Shown: positions 7,131 to 13,366 of the stretch, piece after piece
How the letters are laid out: each line of letters begins with the position of its first letter
Numbering within the stretch: the stretch's first letter is position 1
Assembly: GCA_900552395.1 (NCBI GenBank)
Contig: URZJ01000032.1
Coordinates: forward strand, 1 to 13,389
Direction of reading: 5' to 3'
DNA: 13,389 bases
DNA from: an uncultured Collinsella sp.
GTDB lineage: Bacteria; Actinomycetota; Coriobacteriia; Coriobacteriales; Coriobacteriaceae
Translations under genes and position numbers: made by a program
The notes under the pieces: generated by a model
The model's database searches: none
What the model saw: only the letters and a program-made list of their open reading frames with translations
Told to the model about the DNA's origin: nothing

Positions 7131-7613
7131 ATGGCTCAACCCAAGATCCTTCTCACGCGTATCGACGACCGTTTCATTTACGGGCAAGACGTTGAGCTGT
7201 GGAACGAGACTGTGGGTTCCAACCTTGTCTTAATCGTCAACGATGAGATCGCGGCGGATTCGCGCCAATGGGCACCCATGAGGGTCGCGGCGCCCGAGGG
7301 CGTGTGGACGCGGTTTTTTTCGGTGCAAAGGACCATCGACATCATTCATACCGCAACGCCGCGTCAATGGATTCTCATCATGGTGGCCTCACCCGCCGAT
7401 GCGCTCGCGCTGGTTAAGGGCGGTGTGCCAATAACCAAGATCAGCATTGGTCATATGCAGGCAGGGGAGGGCAAGCGTCCCGCAACGCCCGCAGTTGCCG
7501 TAGACGACACAGACGTCGCTGCTCTCAGAGAGCTGCAAAAGCTCGGCATAGAACTAGAAATCCGCTATCTCCCCAGTTCCGCCCCCGACCCCATCGGCAA
7601 TCTGTTCAACTGA
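7131..7613 (+). CDS. Orphan mannose/sorbose-family PTS IIB-like protein with His-to-Tyr at the phosphorylation site
   Basis: A 160-aa protein with the full mannose-family IIB fold. It opens ILLTRIDDRFIYGQDVELW (6-24), continues VLIVNDEIAAD (33-43), has KISIGHMQAGEGKR (103-116), and ends VDDTDVAALRELQKLGIELE. In active IIBs the signature is DDRLIHGQ and the His carries the phosphate. Here it reads DDRFIYGQ, with Tyr17 encoded by TAC, one transition from CAC. No IIA, IIC or IID partner is adjacent. I therefore doubt that it transports; it may be regulatory or a decaying remnant with an intact frame. ATG 7131 with GGGG 5 nt upstream is preferred over ATG 7104, which has no ribosome site. The 10-bp palindrome CTAATATTAG (7074-7083) lies upstream. 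It is flanked by tRNA-Thr and a convergent broken galM. Confidence 0.85.
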   Translation: MAQPKILLTRIDDRFIYGQDVELWNETVGSNLVLIVNDEIAADSRQWAPMRVAAPEGVWTRFFSVQRTIDIIHTATPRQWILIMVASPADALALVKGGVPITKISIGHMQAGEGKRPATPAVAVDDTDVAALRELQKLGIELEIRYLPSSAPDPIGNLFN

Positions 7614-7679
7614 TTCCTTGGGGACGGAGGAAAACGGATCATTTTGCCTTCGTAGGGGATCTGTGTGGCGCTGTCCGCC
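7614..7679. other. Intergenic segment after the orphan IIB, no gene; possible dispersed repeat
   Basis: This is the first part of the 325-bp gap between the orphan IIB and galM. It begins at the IIB stop with a purine-rich GGGGACGGAGGAAAACGG (7620-7637). I see no hairpin terminator for the IIB gene here and no convincing coding sequence. The purine-rich block resembles short dispersed repeats, but that cannot be shown from one copy. Confidence 0.3.
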
Positions 7680-7829
7680 AAACTATGCCGGTTTACTACG
7701 ATGAATTGCTTATCACCGAGCATGCCAAATTTGCAGAGAATAAAACCGCAGGTAGACGAGTTGCTAATTTTTTATAAACCAGCGTGTGGTCGGACATAGC
7801 GGGTTCATCGTAGTAATTCGGTATAGTTT
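7680..7829. repeat. 150-bp element with 26-bp terminal inverted repeats (MITE-like candidate)
   Basis: The left end (7680-7705) and the reverse complement of the right end (7804-7829) match at 23 of 26 positions. This includes a perfect 13-bp core, TTACTACGATGAA at 7693-7705 and TTCATCGTAGTAA at 7804-7816. The interior of about 100 bp is more AT-rich than its surroundings and holds short open frames on both strands, each reading Tyr-Tyr-Asp-Glu through the core. A 30-codon plus-strand frame (7685-7777) has no ribosome site. I see no target-site duplication. It sits between two convergent genes, orphan IIB and broken galM, where a small non-autonomous element is tolerated. The inverted repeat is seen directly; mobility is inferred. 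Confidence 0.6.
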
Positions 7830-7834
7830 TGTTA

Positions 7835-7853
7835 TGTCACCAATTCGGTGGCA
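7835..7853. repeat. Short hairpin-forming inverted repeat
   Basis: TGTCACC-AATTC-GGTGGCA forms a 7-bp stem with one G-U pair, six bases after the end of the 150-bp element. Its function is unknown; it has no T-run and is unlikely to be a terminator. Confidence 0.4.
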
Positions 7854-7878
7854 TCGAAAAGAAGGATTTAGGCATGAA

Positions 7879-7914
7879 GCAGCGCCCGTCGGCGCTGGTG
7901 CCGGCGGGCGCTGC
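7879..7914. terminator. Large GC-rich hairpin downstream of galM
   Basis: GCAGCGCCCGTCGG (7879-7892) pairs with CCGGCGGGCGCTGC (7901-7914): 14 bp with one T-G position and an 8-nt loop. It lies 25 bp past the galM stop and probably ends that minus-strand transcript. The following minus-strand sequence has only an interrupted T-rich stretch (TTCATGCC, then TTCTTTTC), so it is a poor canonical terminator. There is no T-run on the plus side. Confidence 0.5.
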
Positions 7915-7938
7915 TGTGCGATATATTGCGTTATGGAC

Positions 7939-8977
7939 TTAGTGCCTCATAAAGTGGTACTCGATCACATTGCTGTAGGGGTGACCCGGGCCCACAATGC
8001 CCTGCGGGAACAGCGGCTGGTGCGGCGTGTCGGGGTACATTTCTGCCTCGAGGGCAAAGCCGGCGCCCCAACCATAGTTGGCGTCGTCCTTGGCGTGCTC
8101 GTCGCCCAGCCAGTTGCCGGTGTAGAGCTGCACGCCCGGGGCAGTGGTGTAGTAGTCCATCTCACGACCGGTCCACATCTCCTCGACGTGCATCGCGCGG
8201 CGCAGGTTGCGGCCGTACTGATAGCCATCGATGCACAGGCAGTGATCGTAGCCACGGGCCTGTTTGATCTGCGGGTCGTCGGCCTCCATGCCGGGTGCGA
8301 CGGGGCGAAGCTCGCGAAAGTCAAACGGTGTTCCCTCGACCGGAGCAATCTCGCCGGTGGGGATGTTCTGCTCGTTAATGGGCAGGTAGTGGGCGGCGTT
8401 GGCGACAAAGAAATGTTCGCAGTCCATGCCGGCGTTATGGCCTGCAAGGTTAAAGTACGTGTGGTTGGTCATGGACACGTAGGTGGCGCGGTCGCTCTCG
8501 CAGCCATAATCGATGCGGAAGACGCCGGTGCGCGTAACGGTAAACACGGCCGTAAAGGTTCGGTTGCCGGGCAGGCCCAGCTCGCCGTCCTTAAGCGAGG
8601 TGGTTATGGACCTCGTCGAGCTCAACATCCCACACACGTTTGTGCAGGCCGTGCTCAAGGTCGCTGTGCAGGTTGTTGGCGCCCTCGTTGGCGGGCATAT
8701 GCCAGTCCGTGCCGTCGATGGCGATCGTGGCGCCAGCGGTGCGGTTTGCCACAGGGCCGATGGTCGCGCCAAAGCAGGCGGGGTTGTCAAAGTAATCCTC
8801 GAGCTTATCGAAGCCCAGCACCACATCGCGCACGTTGCCGGGAATGTCGGGCACATCGATACCAAGCACCGTGGCGCCATAGTCCATAATGCGAACGCAG
8901 ATCTCGGGCCCGTTGAGGGTGTAACGATGAACGGGGGTACCGCACGGCGCGGTGCCGAAAAGCTCGGAAGTGATCAT
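7939..8977 (-). pseudogene. galM: Aldose 1-epimerase (galactose mutarotase), frameshifted
   Basis: The gene is full length (1039 bp, that is 3 x 346 + 1) but split by one frameshift. The N-terminal frame from ATG 8977 (AGGA 5 nt upstream) gives MITSELFGTAPCGTPV, GATIGPVANRTAG (70-82, substrate Arg79) and GANNLHSD (99-106, His104), then HKRVWDVELDEVHNHLA and a stop at 8591. The C-terminal half continues in another frame from about 8606: SLKDGELGLPGNRTF, MTNHTYFNLAG (catalytic His), YDHCLCID, GVQLYTGNW and GFALEAEMYPD (catalytic Glu), to the stop at 7939. One extra base or two missing bases near 8600-8610 would explain this. All known catalytic residues survive, so the break is recent or a sequencing error. 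It is monocistronic; the enzyme interconverts alpha and beta sugar anomers. Confidence 0.88.
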
Positions 8978-9043
8978 TTGGTTCCTAACATCGAGATATT
9001 TCGGACAAACTGTAGCGCGAACAGGCGAGATTATCACTACACC

Positions 9044-9062
9044 CCACTAAAGCAGGGGGTAT
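9044..9062. repeat. Small inverted repeat upstream of galM
   Basis: ACCCC-ACTAAAGCAG-GGGGT lies between the PTS-operon terminator and the galM start. On the plus strand it is followed by ATTTTTC. There is no plus-strand gene for it to terminate, so it may be a regulatory site in the galM promoter region, where a GATAAT-like -10 lies nearby on the minus strand. The evidence is weak. Confidence 0.25.
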
Positions 9063-9102
9063 TTTTCTCAAAAAAGTGATGATTGATTTACTGTGGACAA
9101 AC

Positions 9103-9134
9103 AAAAAGAAACCCGCCGGGATGCGACGGGTTTC
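9103..9134 (-). terminator. Terminator of the galactitol-type PTS operon
   Basis: GAAACCCGCCG (9108-9118) pairs with CGACGGGTTTC (9124-9134), with one mismatch and a 5-nt loop. On the minus strand the stem is followed by TTTTTGTTTG. It lies 26 bp past the IIC stop. Confidence 0.88.
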
Positions 9135-9160
9135 TTCCACAGGGGATATATGACAATGAG

Positions 9161-10684
9161 TTAGGCGTTTGCCTTTGCGGACTCGGCTTCCTTAGCAGCC
9201 TTGAGGTCCTCCTCGGTAAACTTGCCGGTGGTGAGCGGCGAGAGGGTGCACTTGTCCTGCTTCGCGTACTCGATGTTACGAGCGATCATCTGCTTGCGAT
9301 ACCAAGCGAAGAGCGCGACGTACACGACGATGGCAACGACAGTGGCGATGATCATGGTCACATCGCCCGTGGTCGCCTTGCCCACGAAGAAGGCCAGGAA
9401 CTTCTCGACAGGTCCTTCCATGGTGGTCTGAGAGATCAGGCCGGTAACGCCATCGGGGAAAGCGCCGACAGTCTTAGCGGTAAAGGTGACGAAGTCGGCG
9501 ACGAGGGTGCCAGCGCCCAGGAAGACGGGCAGCAGGACGGCACCGATAACGACCATACGAATCACGCGGCCGCGGGTGACGACGAGCAGTGCCGGCGTCA
9601 GGCCCATGGCGATGATGCCGCCGAGCGGCAGCAGGCCGTTCCAAGTGCCAGTCGGGGAGAGGGGGCAGGGAACGTTGGCGAGCAGCAGAGCCTCACCCAA
9701 CATGATGGGGGCAAGGATGTTGGCGGCAGCCCAGATCTCGGCGCGGCCGGCGATGAAGGGCCAGTCGAGGCCGACGTTGAGGGTACGGCCCTGGAGCCAC
9801 TTGCTGTTGTTGGCAAAGTCGGAGATGCCTTGAGACAGCGGCTCGACGGCTGCGATGAACCAAGAGCCGATCATCGAGAACAGCTCGAGGCAGGTTGCGG
9901 CGGTAAAGGCGAGCGTGCAGATCTGCTGCGGGGTCTGGTGCGAAAGCAGGCCGACGAAGACGCCCAGGTAGATACCAATGGCAAACTTGGAGCCCCAGAA
10001 GCCGATCATGTTGTTGAGCTTGGCAGCATCGAAGTCGTACTTATCGAGGAAGGGGAGCACCTTATCGATGATCTTGTTGAGCAGCATGGCCAGCGGGTTC
10101 ATCATGTAGTTCATGTGAGTCGTGGTCATGGGGTTCTCCTCGGGAGCACCCAAAAGATCGTTGAACGTGGGCTTCATGAGGTCGGAGTTCATGATCTTCA
10201 TAACGCCGACGAAGACGACGAGCAGCGTGGCGACGACGATGTTGGCACCGAAGTAGATGCAAGCAAGGCCGACAAAGGCGAGGTGCCAAACGTCAAAGAT
10301 GTCGACGTCGATGGTGTTGGTTTTGGCGAGCACGATCATCACGATGTTGACGATGACGAGGACCATCAGGAAGTACAGCGTGTAGGGAGAGCCCCAGGTG
10401 ATGGTGGCCAGCGGTGCCCAGCCCACGTCGGTGACGGTGAGCTGAAGGCCGGTGGACTCAACGAACGTCGTCATGGCGCTCGAGAAGGCCGTCGTCAGAA
10501 TGTTGATGATGGCGCCGATGCCGGTAATGGCGATGCCGAGCTTAAGACCGCCCTCGAGGGCTTTGGTAAACTTAACTTTGAAGAGAAGGGCAATAACCGT
10601 CAAAACGATGGTCATCATAGGGGCTGCGCCAAGGTCGATCAGCGGCTGAAAGACGGCATTAGCAAACCCGATTACTGCGTCCAT
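9161..10684 (-). CDS. PTS galactitol-family transporter subunit IIC (GatC-like)
   Basis: A 507-aa integral membrane permease that moves the sugar while IIB phosphorylates it. Hydrophobic stretches at about 22-37, 47-66, 101-120, 134-163, 230-247, 322-337, 351-370, 375-400 and 441-462 fit a multi-pass inner-membrane protein. The block LDWPFIAGRAEIWAAANILAP (306-326) matches the GatC signature. It is longer than E. coli GatC (about 450 aa), the excess being a charged C-terminal tail after 463 ending KFTEEDLKAAKEAESAKANA, predicted cytoplasmic. The substrate could be galactitol or another galactose-family sugar and cannot be fixed by eye. The start at 10684 has AGGAAAG and GAGGGAG upstream. It is the last gene of the IIA-IIB-IIC operon and is separated from IIB by a terminator-like hairpin. 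Confidence 0.9.
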   Translation of the reverse strand: MDAVIGFANAVFQPLIDLGAAPMMTIVLTVIALLFKVKFTKALEGGLKLGIAITGIGAIINILTTAFSSAMTTFVESTGLQLTVTDVGWAPLATITWGSPYTLYFLMVLVIVNIVMIVLAKTNTIDVDIFDVWHLAFVGLACIYFGANIVVATLLVVFVGVMKIMNSDLMKPTFNDLLGAPEENPMTTTHMNYMMNPLAMLLNKIIDKVLPFLDKYDFDAAKLNNMIGFWGSKFAIGIYLGVFVGLLSHQTPQQICTLAFTAATCLELFSMIGSWFIAAVEPLSQGISDFANNSKWLQGRTLNVGLDWPFIAGRAEIWAAANILAPIMLGEALLLANVPCPLSPTGTWNGLLPLGGIIAMGLTPALLVVTRGRVIRMVVIGAVLLPVFLGAGTLVADFVTFTAKTVGAFPDGVTGLISQTTMEGPVEKFLAFFVGKATTGDVTMIIATVVAIVVYVALFAWYRKQMIARNIEYAKQDKCTLSPLTTGKFTEEDLKAAKEAESAKANA

Positions 10685-10731
10685 GTCTCCCTCTTTCCTA
10701 AAAGAGAATTTCCTTTTCCGTATGCTGCCTT

Positions 10732-10769
10732 AAAAAAGGAAGATGCCGTTCCCGGTCGCCATCTTCCTT
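10732..10769 (-). terminator. Intra-operon terminator/attenuator-like hairpin between IIB and IIC
   Basis: On the minus strand AAGGAAGATG (10760-10769) pairs perfectly with CATCTTCCTT (10736-10745) around a 14-nt loop, and the stem runs straight into a T-run (10732-10737). It lies in the 121-bp gap between IIB and IIC. It would allow IIA and IIB transcripts to exceed IIC, or protect the upstream mRNA 3' end. The structure is seen directly; function is inferred. Confidence 0.7.
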
Positions 10770-10805
10770 AAAGCCAAAGATTGTACAGAGCGAAGCTGCA
10801 AATGA

Positions 10806-11111
10806 TTAGTTGAGACCCTTTTCCTTGATAATGGCCTCGATCTTGTCGTAAACCGGCTTAGCCATAGCAGGCATGCGATAGAGAATCGGGCCGGCGTCGA
10901 CGATCGGGGTCTTAACCTCAAAGCCAAAGTCGGTCTTGGCGATCTGGGCGAAGATGTCGTACTGAGAGAGCATCTCCTCGTTGACGTCCTTGATCATCAC
11001 AGCGTCGCAGTGCAGGTTGTAGCCGCGATTCTTAAACTCGGACTCGATGGCGTCCTTGATCTGGTGGCTGGAGTTAACACCGGCGCCACAAGCTGCGAGA
11101 ACCTTAATCAT
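10806..11111 (-). CDS. PTS galactitol-family subunit IIB (GatB-like)
   Basis: A 101-aa cytoplasmic phosphocarrier. The N-terminal MIKVLAACGAGVNSSHQIKDAI carries the phosphocysteine Cys8 in the P-loop-like ACGAGVNSS (7-15), as in GatB and lactose/cellobiose-type IIB proteins. The length matches GatB (about 95 aa). It takes phosphate from IIA and gives it to the sugar on IIC. AAAGGAA lies 6 nt before the start. The IIA gene ends 53 bp upstream, and a hairpin with a T-run follows before IIC. Confidence 0.9.
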   Translation of the reverse strand: MIKVLAACGAGVNSSHQIKDAIESEFKNRGYNLHCDAVMIKDVNEEMLSQYDIFAQIAKTDFGFEVKTPIVDAGPILYRMPAMAKPVYDKIEAIIKEKGLN

Positions 11112-11164
11112 GATAAATTCCTTTCTCTATGCGGGTTATTCCGCGGATTCCTAAGGGTGGTTGG

Positions 11165-11656
11165 CTAGTCGGCAGGAAAGTTGTCGACCAAGAACTGGTA
11201 GATGGCCTTGGCGTCGGTCATGGAGAACAGCTCCTTGACGCGATCGGTGCCAAGAGCGTTAACGAAGTCCATGATCTTGGCGAGGATGCCCACCTGGGCC
11301 TCCTTGTCGTCGTTGAGGATCATGAACAGGAACGAGACGGGGAAGGTCTGCGAGGGGTCGATCATGGAGTGCCACTCGACGGGAGTTGTCAGCTTGACGG
11401 GGACGATGCGACGGGTGTGAACGAACTCGACCTCGGTGTGAGGAACGGCAAAGCTGGGCAACTCGGGGTCGACGACAGACATATCCATGCCGGTGGGGTA
11501 GCCCTTTTCGCGCTCGATGATGTTCTCGAGAAACGCGGGCGCAACATAGTTTTTGAGTGACAGCTTATTGGCGATCTCGGTAAAGACATCTTCTTGCGTG
11601 GTACGGTCGCAAACAAACACGGTGTCTTCGAAGAACAGATTGCTCTCTGCGGACAT
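11165..11656 (-). CDS. PTS subunit IIA, fructose/mannitol (EIIA-2) type, GatA-like
   Basis: A 163-aa cytoplasmic phosphocarrier of the PTS_EIIA_2 fold. The active His is His73 in LPSFAVPHTEVEFV (66-79), corresponding to the phosphorylated His of GatA and FruA-type IIA domains. The block FLFMILNDDKEAQVGILAKI (108-127) and the C-terminal VKELFSMTDAKAIYQFL fit the family. It accepts phosphate from HPr. AAGGAG lies 8 nt upstream of ATG 11656. It is the first gene of the operon, which starts from a TTGACA promoter in the shared region with the divergent DeoR-type regulator. Confidence 0.9.
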   Translation of the reverse strand: MSAESNLFFEDTVFVCDRTTQEDVFTEIANKLSLKNYVAPAFLENIIEREKGYPTGMDMSVVDPELPSFAVPHTEVEFVHTRRIVPVKLTTPVEWHSMIDPSQTFPVSFLFMILNDDKEAQVGILAKIMDFVNALGTDRVKELFSMTDAKAIYQFLVDNFPAD

Positions 11657-11684
11657 GTCTGCAACTCCTTCCGTTCCATGCAGA

Positions 11685-11698
11685 TCGAACGTGTTCGA
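11685..11698. promoter_or_regulatory. Palindromic candidate operator TCGAAC-GT-GTTCGA
   Basis: TCGAAC (11685-11690) and GTTCGA (11693-11698) form a perfect inverted repeat with a 2-nt centre, in the leader of the PTS operon just downstream of the predicted start. Its TGTTCG half-site also occurs at 11764-11769 and 11948-11953. TTCG/CGAA half-sites are typical of DeoR-family operators such as GlpR's. Confidence 0.5.
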
Positions 11699-11722
11699 AT
11701 CTGTTTGTTTAAGTTGCCTGTT

Positions 11723-11751
11723 ATTTAAATCTAAGAGAATTAGTGTGTCAA
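11723..11751 (-). promoter_or_regulatory. Promoter of the galactitol-type PTS operon
   Basis: On the minus strand a perfect TTGACA (11746-11751) is 17 bp from TTAAAT (11723-11728). The start is predicted near 11716, giving a leader of about 60 nt. TGTTCG/TTCG sites lie on both sides (11685-11698 and 11764-11769), as expected for repressor control. Confidence 0.7.
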
Positions 11752-11947
11752 TCTGTTTTCTATTGTTCGGGAAAGTTCCATTTGCTTAATTGAGGCAACA
11801 TTGGATTGAAATGATTTTAAAAGAGCAGCTATTTGCACATTTTTTGTCGGTCTCTTGGCGTCTAAATAAATCGTCATTCTCCGTTTGACACCGAGTTTTC
11901 TACCGTTCACCGGGAAAAACCGACCGTTTGGGGTGAGTGAGCATAAC

Positions 11948-11972
11948 TGTTCGATTACCATAAATGCGAACA
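11948..11972. promoter_or_regulatory. Candidate operator TGTTCG-N13-CGAACA before the DeoR-type gene
   Basis: TGTTCG (11948-11953) and CGAACA (11967-11972) are a perfect inverted pair with a 13-nt spacer, ending 21 bp before the regulator's ATG and 10 bp before its ribosome site. It shares its half-site with the palindrome near the PTS promoter, so autoregulation is likely. It also covers the spurious upstream ATG at 11964. The rest of the 337-bp divergent region (11770-11947) is AT-rich with no gene; a lone TTGACA at 11885-11890 has no good -10 at the right distance. Confidence 0.5.
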
Positions 11973-11993
11973 AAACCACTCAAAGGAGTAAAA

Positions 11994-12758
11994 ATGATCA
12001 AGGCGGAGCGTCAGGATAAGGTTCGTCAGCTGCTCGAGGAGCAGGGCACGGTCTCGGTTAAAGAGATTTCTGATGCGCTAGGTGTCTCGGACATGACGGT
12101 CCGCCGCGATCTTGAGGAGCTCGCGAGCCTAGGCGAGATCGAGCGCGTGCATGGCGGAGCCCGTAGTGCACAGGGCCGTCCCCACGCTATGCTGCGCCAT
12201 GAGTACTCGCACAGCGAAAAGCGCACCAAGCATGCCGAGGAAAAGCTGCAGATTGCGCGTCGTGCTGTGGAGCTTATCGAGGAAGGCTCGACCATCTTTT
12301 TGGGCACGGGCACCACGGTTGAGCAGATGGCCTCGATGCTGCCGGCGTTTCGCCTGCGCATTGTGACCAATTCGCTTTCGGTGTTTAACCTGCTCGAGGC
12401 GCGCGAAGACTGCGACCTGTGCCTCGTGGGCGGCATGTATCGCCGCCGCACCGCCGCCTTTGTGGGGCCCATGGCCGAGGATACCCTTCGCGCGCTGGGA
12501 ATCGACGCAGCCTATATCGGCGCCAACGGCATTTTGAACGGCGACGTGTCCACGTCTAACATGGAAGAGGGCCGCATCCAGCAGCTCGCCTTTAGCAAGG
12601 CCGACTCGCGCTACCTGATCGCCGACTCCAGCAAGATCGGCAAGCGCGACTTCTACACCTTCTGCCGCCTGGACAATTTGGACGCTGTGGTGTGTGAGCC
12701 GGGTATCGCCGCCGAGGACCGCACTGCCATCGAGGAGCACACGCAGGTCATCTGCTAG
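11994..12758 (+). CDS. DeoR-family transcriptional regulator (LacR/GatR/AgaR-like)
   Basis: A 254-aa sugar-phosphate-responsive repressor. The N-terminal DeoR helix-turn-helix is at about 3-57 (TVSVKEISDALGVSDMTVRRDLEEL, 19-43, then GEIERVHGGA). The C-terminal DeoRC sensor domain at about 75-235 has IFLGTGTTVEQM (101-112), VTNSLSVFNLL (124-134), LVGGMYRRRTAAFVGP (144-159), AYIGANGI (173-180) and IADSSKIGKRDF (209-220). ATG 11994 has AAAGGAG 5 nt upstream; the in-frame ATG at 11964 overlaps a candidate operator and is rejected. It is divergent from the galactitol-type PTS operon and shares TGTTCG-type sites with it, so it most likely controls that operon. The inducer is probably a phosphorylated galactose-family sugar, which cannot be fixed from sequence. 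Confidence 0.93.
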   Translation: MIKAERQDKVRQLLEEQGTVSVKEISDALGVSDMTVRRDLEELASLGEIERVHGGARSAQGRPHAMLRHEYSHSEKRTKHAEEKLQIARRAVELIEEGSTIFLGTGTTVEQMASMLPAFRLRIVTNSLSVFNLLEAREDCDLCLVGGMYRRRTAAFVGPMAEDTLRALGIDAAYIGANGILNGDVSTSNMEEGRIQQLAFSKADSRYLIADSSKIGKRDFYTFCRLDNLDAVVCEPGIAAEDRTAIEEHTQVIC

Positions 12759-12778
12759 TTCGTACTGCGGGAGATATC

Positions 12779-13084
12779 TTAGACCAAGCGGGCGTAGTCC
12801 TGTGACTGGTGAAAGACGTGGGCAATATAGATTGTTTCGTGCTCAAACTTGTATAGACACACGTAGTTGTTGACGGGAAACGATCGGTAATTACGTGCCG
12901 CCAGCTCTTGCATGTGCGAGAGGGGACGTAAAAGCGGCTGCTCGCGAAGCAGGTCAAGCTGATATTCAAACTCAGCGACAAAATTGCCTGCTGCACGCGG
13001 ATTCTTGAGGATTTGAGCAAGGTATCCGACAATACTCTCGTACTCATATCGCGCGCTTTTGAGGATTACGACGTTATAGGTCAT
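12779..13084 (-). CDS. RelE/ParE-superfamily toxin of a type II toxin-antitoxin system
   Basis: A 101-aa small basic protein of the RelE/ParE superfamily. Marks are the N-terminal YNVVILKSARYEYESIVGYLAQ (3-24), helices around AAGNFVAEFEYQLDLLREQP (31-50), and the C-terminal sheet NYRSFPVNNYVCLYKFEHETIYIAHVFHQSQDY (65-97). The VFHQ.QDY ending is typical. Whether it cuts mRNA on the ribosome or poisons gyrase cannot be told by eye. Its start overlaps the antitoxin stop by 11 nt, so translation is probably coupled; no separate ribosome site is seen. It ends 20 bp from the convergent DeoR-type gene, with no terminator between them. Confidence 0.85.
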   Translation of the reverse strand: MTYNVVILKSARYEYESIVGYLAQILKNPRAAGNFVAEFEYQLDLLREQPLLRPLSHMQELAARNYRSFPVNNYVCLYKFEHETIYIAHVFHQSQDYARLV

Positions 13085-13340
13085 ATTTGTCTCGTATCGA
13101 AGCCGCGAAGGATTCGTAGTCGCTGTAGTCGCCTTGCGATATTTCGTCTTCTGCCAACATCATACGAGACAGCAGTTTTGCCTTGGCGATTTCTTCTTGC
13201 ATGAGGCGATACTGGTCGCTGCTGATGCAGTGCATGGCCTCGTAGCCGTTCTTGGTTACGGTGACGTCGCGCTCAGACTCAACAAGCGTGGTGAATGCAG
13301 CAGTGTCCTTCATGTCTCGGACGGGCACACAGATGGGCAT
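13074..13340 (-). CDS. Phd/YefM-like antitoxin
   Basis: An 88-aa protein with the Phd/YefM N-terminal layout: PVRDMKDTAAFTTLVESERDVTVTKNGYEAMHCISSDQYRLM (7-48), that is, a DNA-binding head with the V.VTKNG.EA core. An acidic C-terminal tail (ISQGDYSDYESFAASIRDKYDL) would wrap the toxin. ATG 13340 has GAAGGAG 6 nt upstream. It is the first gene of the pair and probably represses its own promoter together with the toxin. Base use is more AT-rich than in the metabolic genes, which fits a transferable module. Confidence 0.85.
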   Translation of the reverse strand: MPICVPVRDMKDTAAFTTLVESERDVTVTKNGYEAMHCISSDQYRLMQEEIAKAKLLSRMMLAEDEISQGDYSDYESFAASIRDKYDL

Positions 13341-13366
13341 AGGTATCTCCTTCGCATTGGGACATA

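Noticed and set aside
7685..7777. A 30-codon frame (MPVYYDELLITEHAKFAENK and on) inside the inverted-repeat element
   Set aside because: There is no ribosome binding site, no family I recognise, and the frame begins in the terminal repeat. The minus strand has a similar chance frame.
7874..7942. A 22-codon frame (MKQRPSALVPAGAAVRYIALWT) with an AAGGA site upstream
   Set aside because: It lies entirely over the GC-rich hairpin downstream of galM, runs into the galM stop and leads to no plus-strand gene, so a leader peptide is unlikely.
8591..8630. Programmed frameshifting in galM
   Set aside because: There is no slippery heptamer or clear downstream structure. GalM is not known to be recoded, so mutation or sequencing error is simpler.
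9083..10771. A 562-codon open frame on the plus strand opposite the IIC gene
   Set aside because: It is antisense to a clear membrane permease. Its translation is Gly-, Asp- and His-rich low-complexity with no domain, as expected from the complement of GC-rich coding DNA.
11885..11890. TTGACA as the -35 of the DeoR-type regulator promoter
   Set aside because: No acceptable -10 hexamer lies 15-19 bp downstream, and the regulator start is about 100 bp away.
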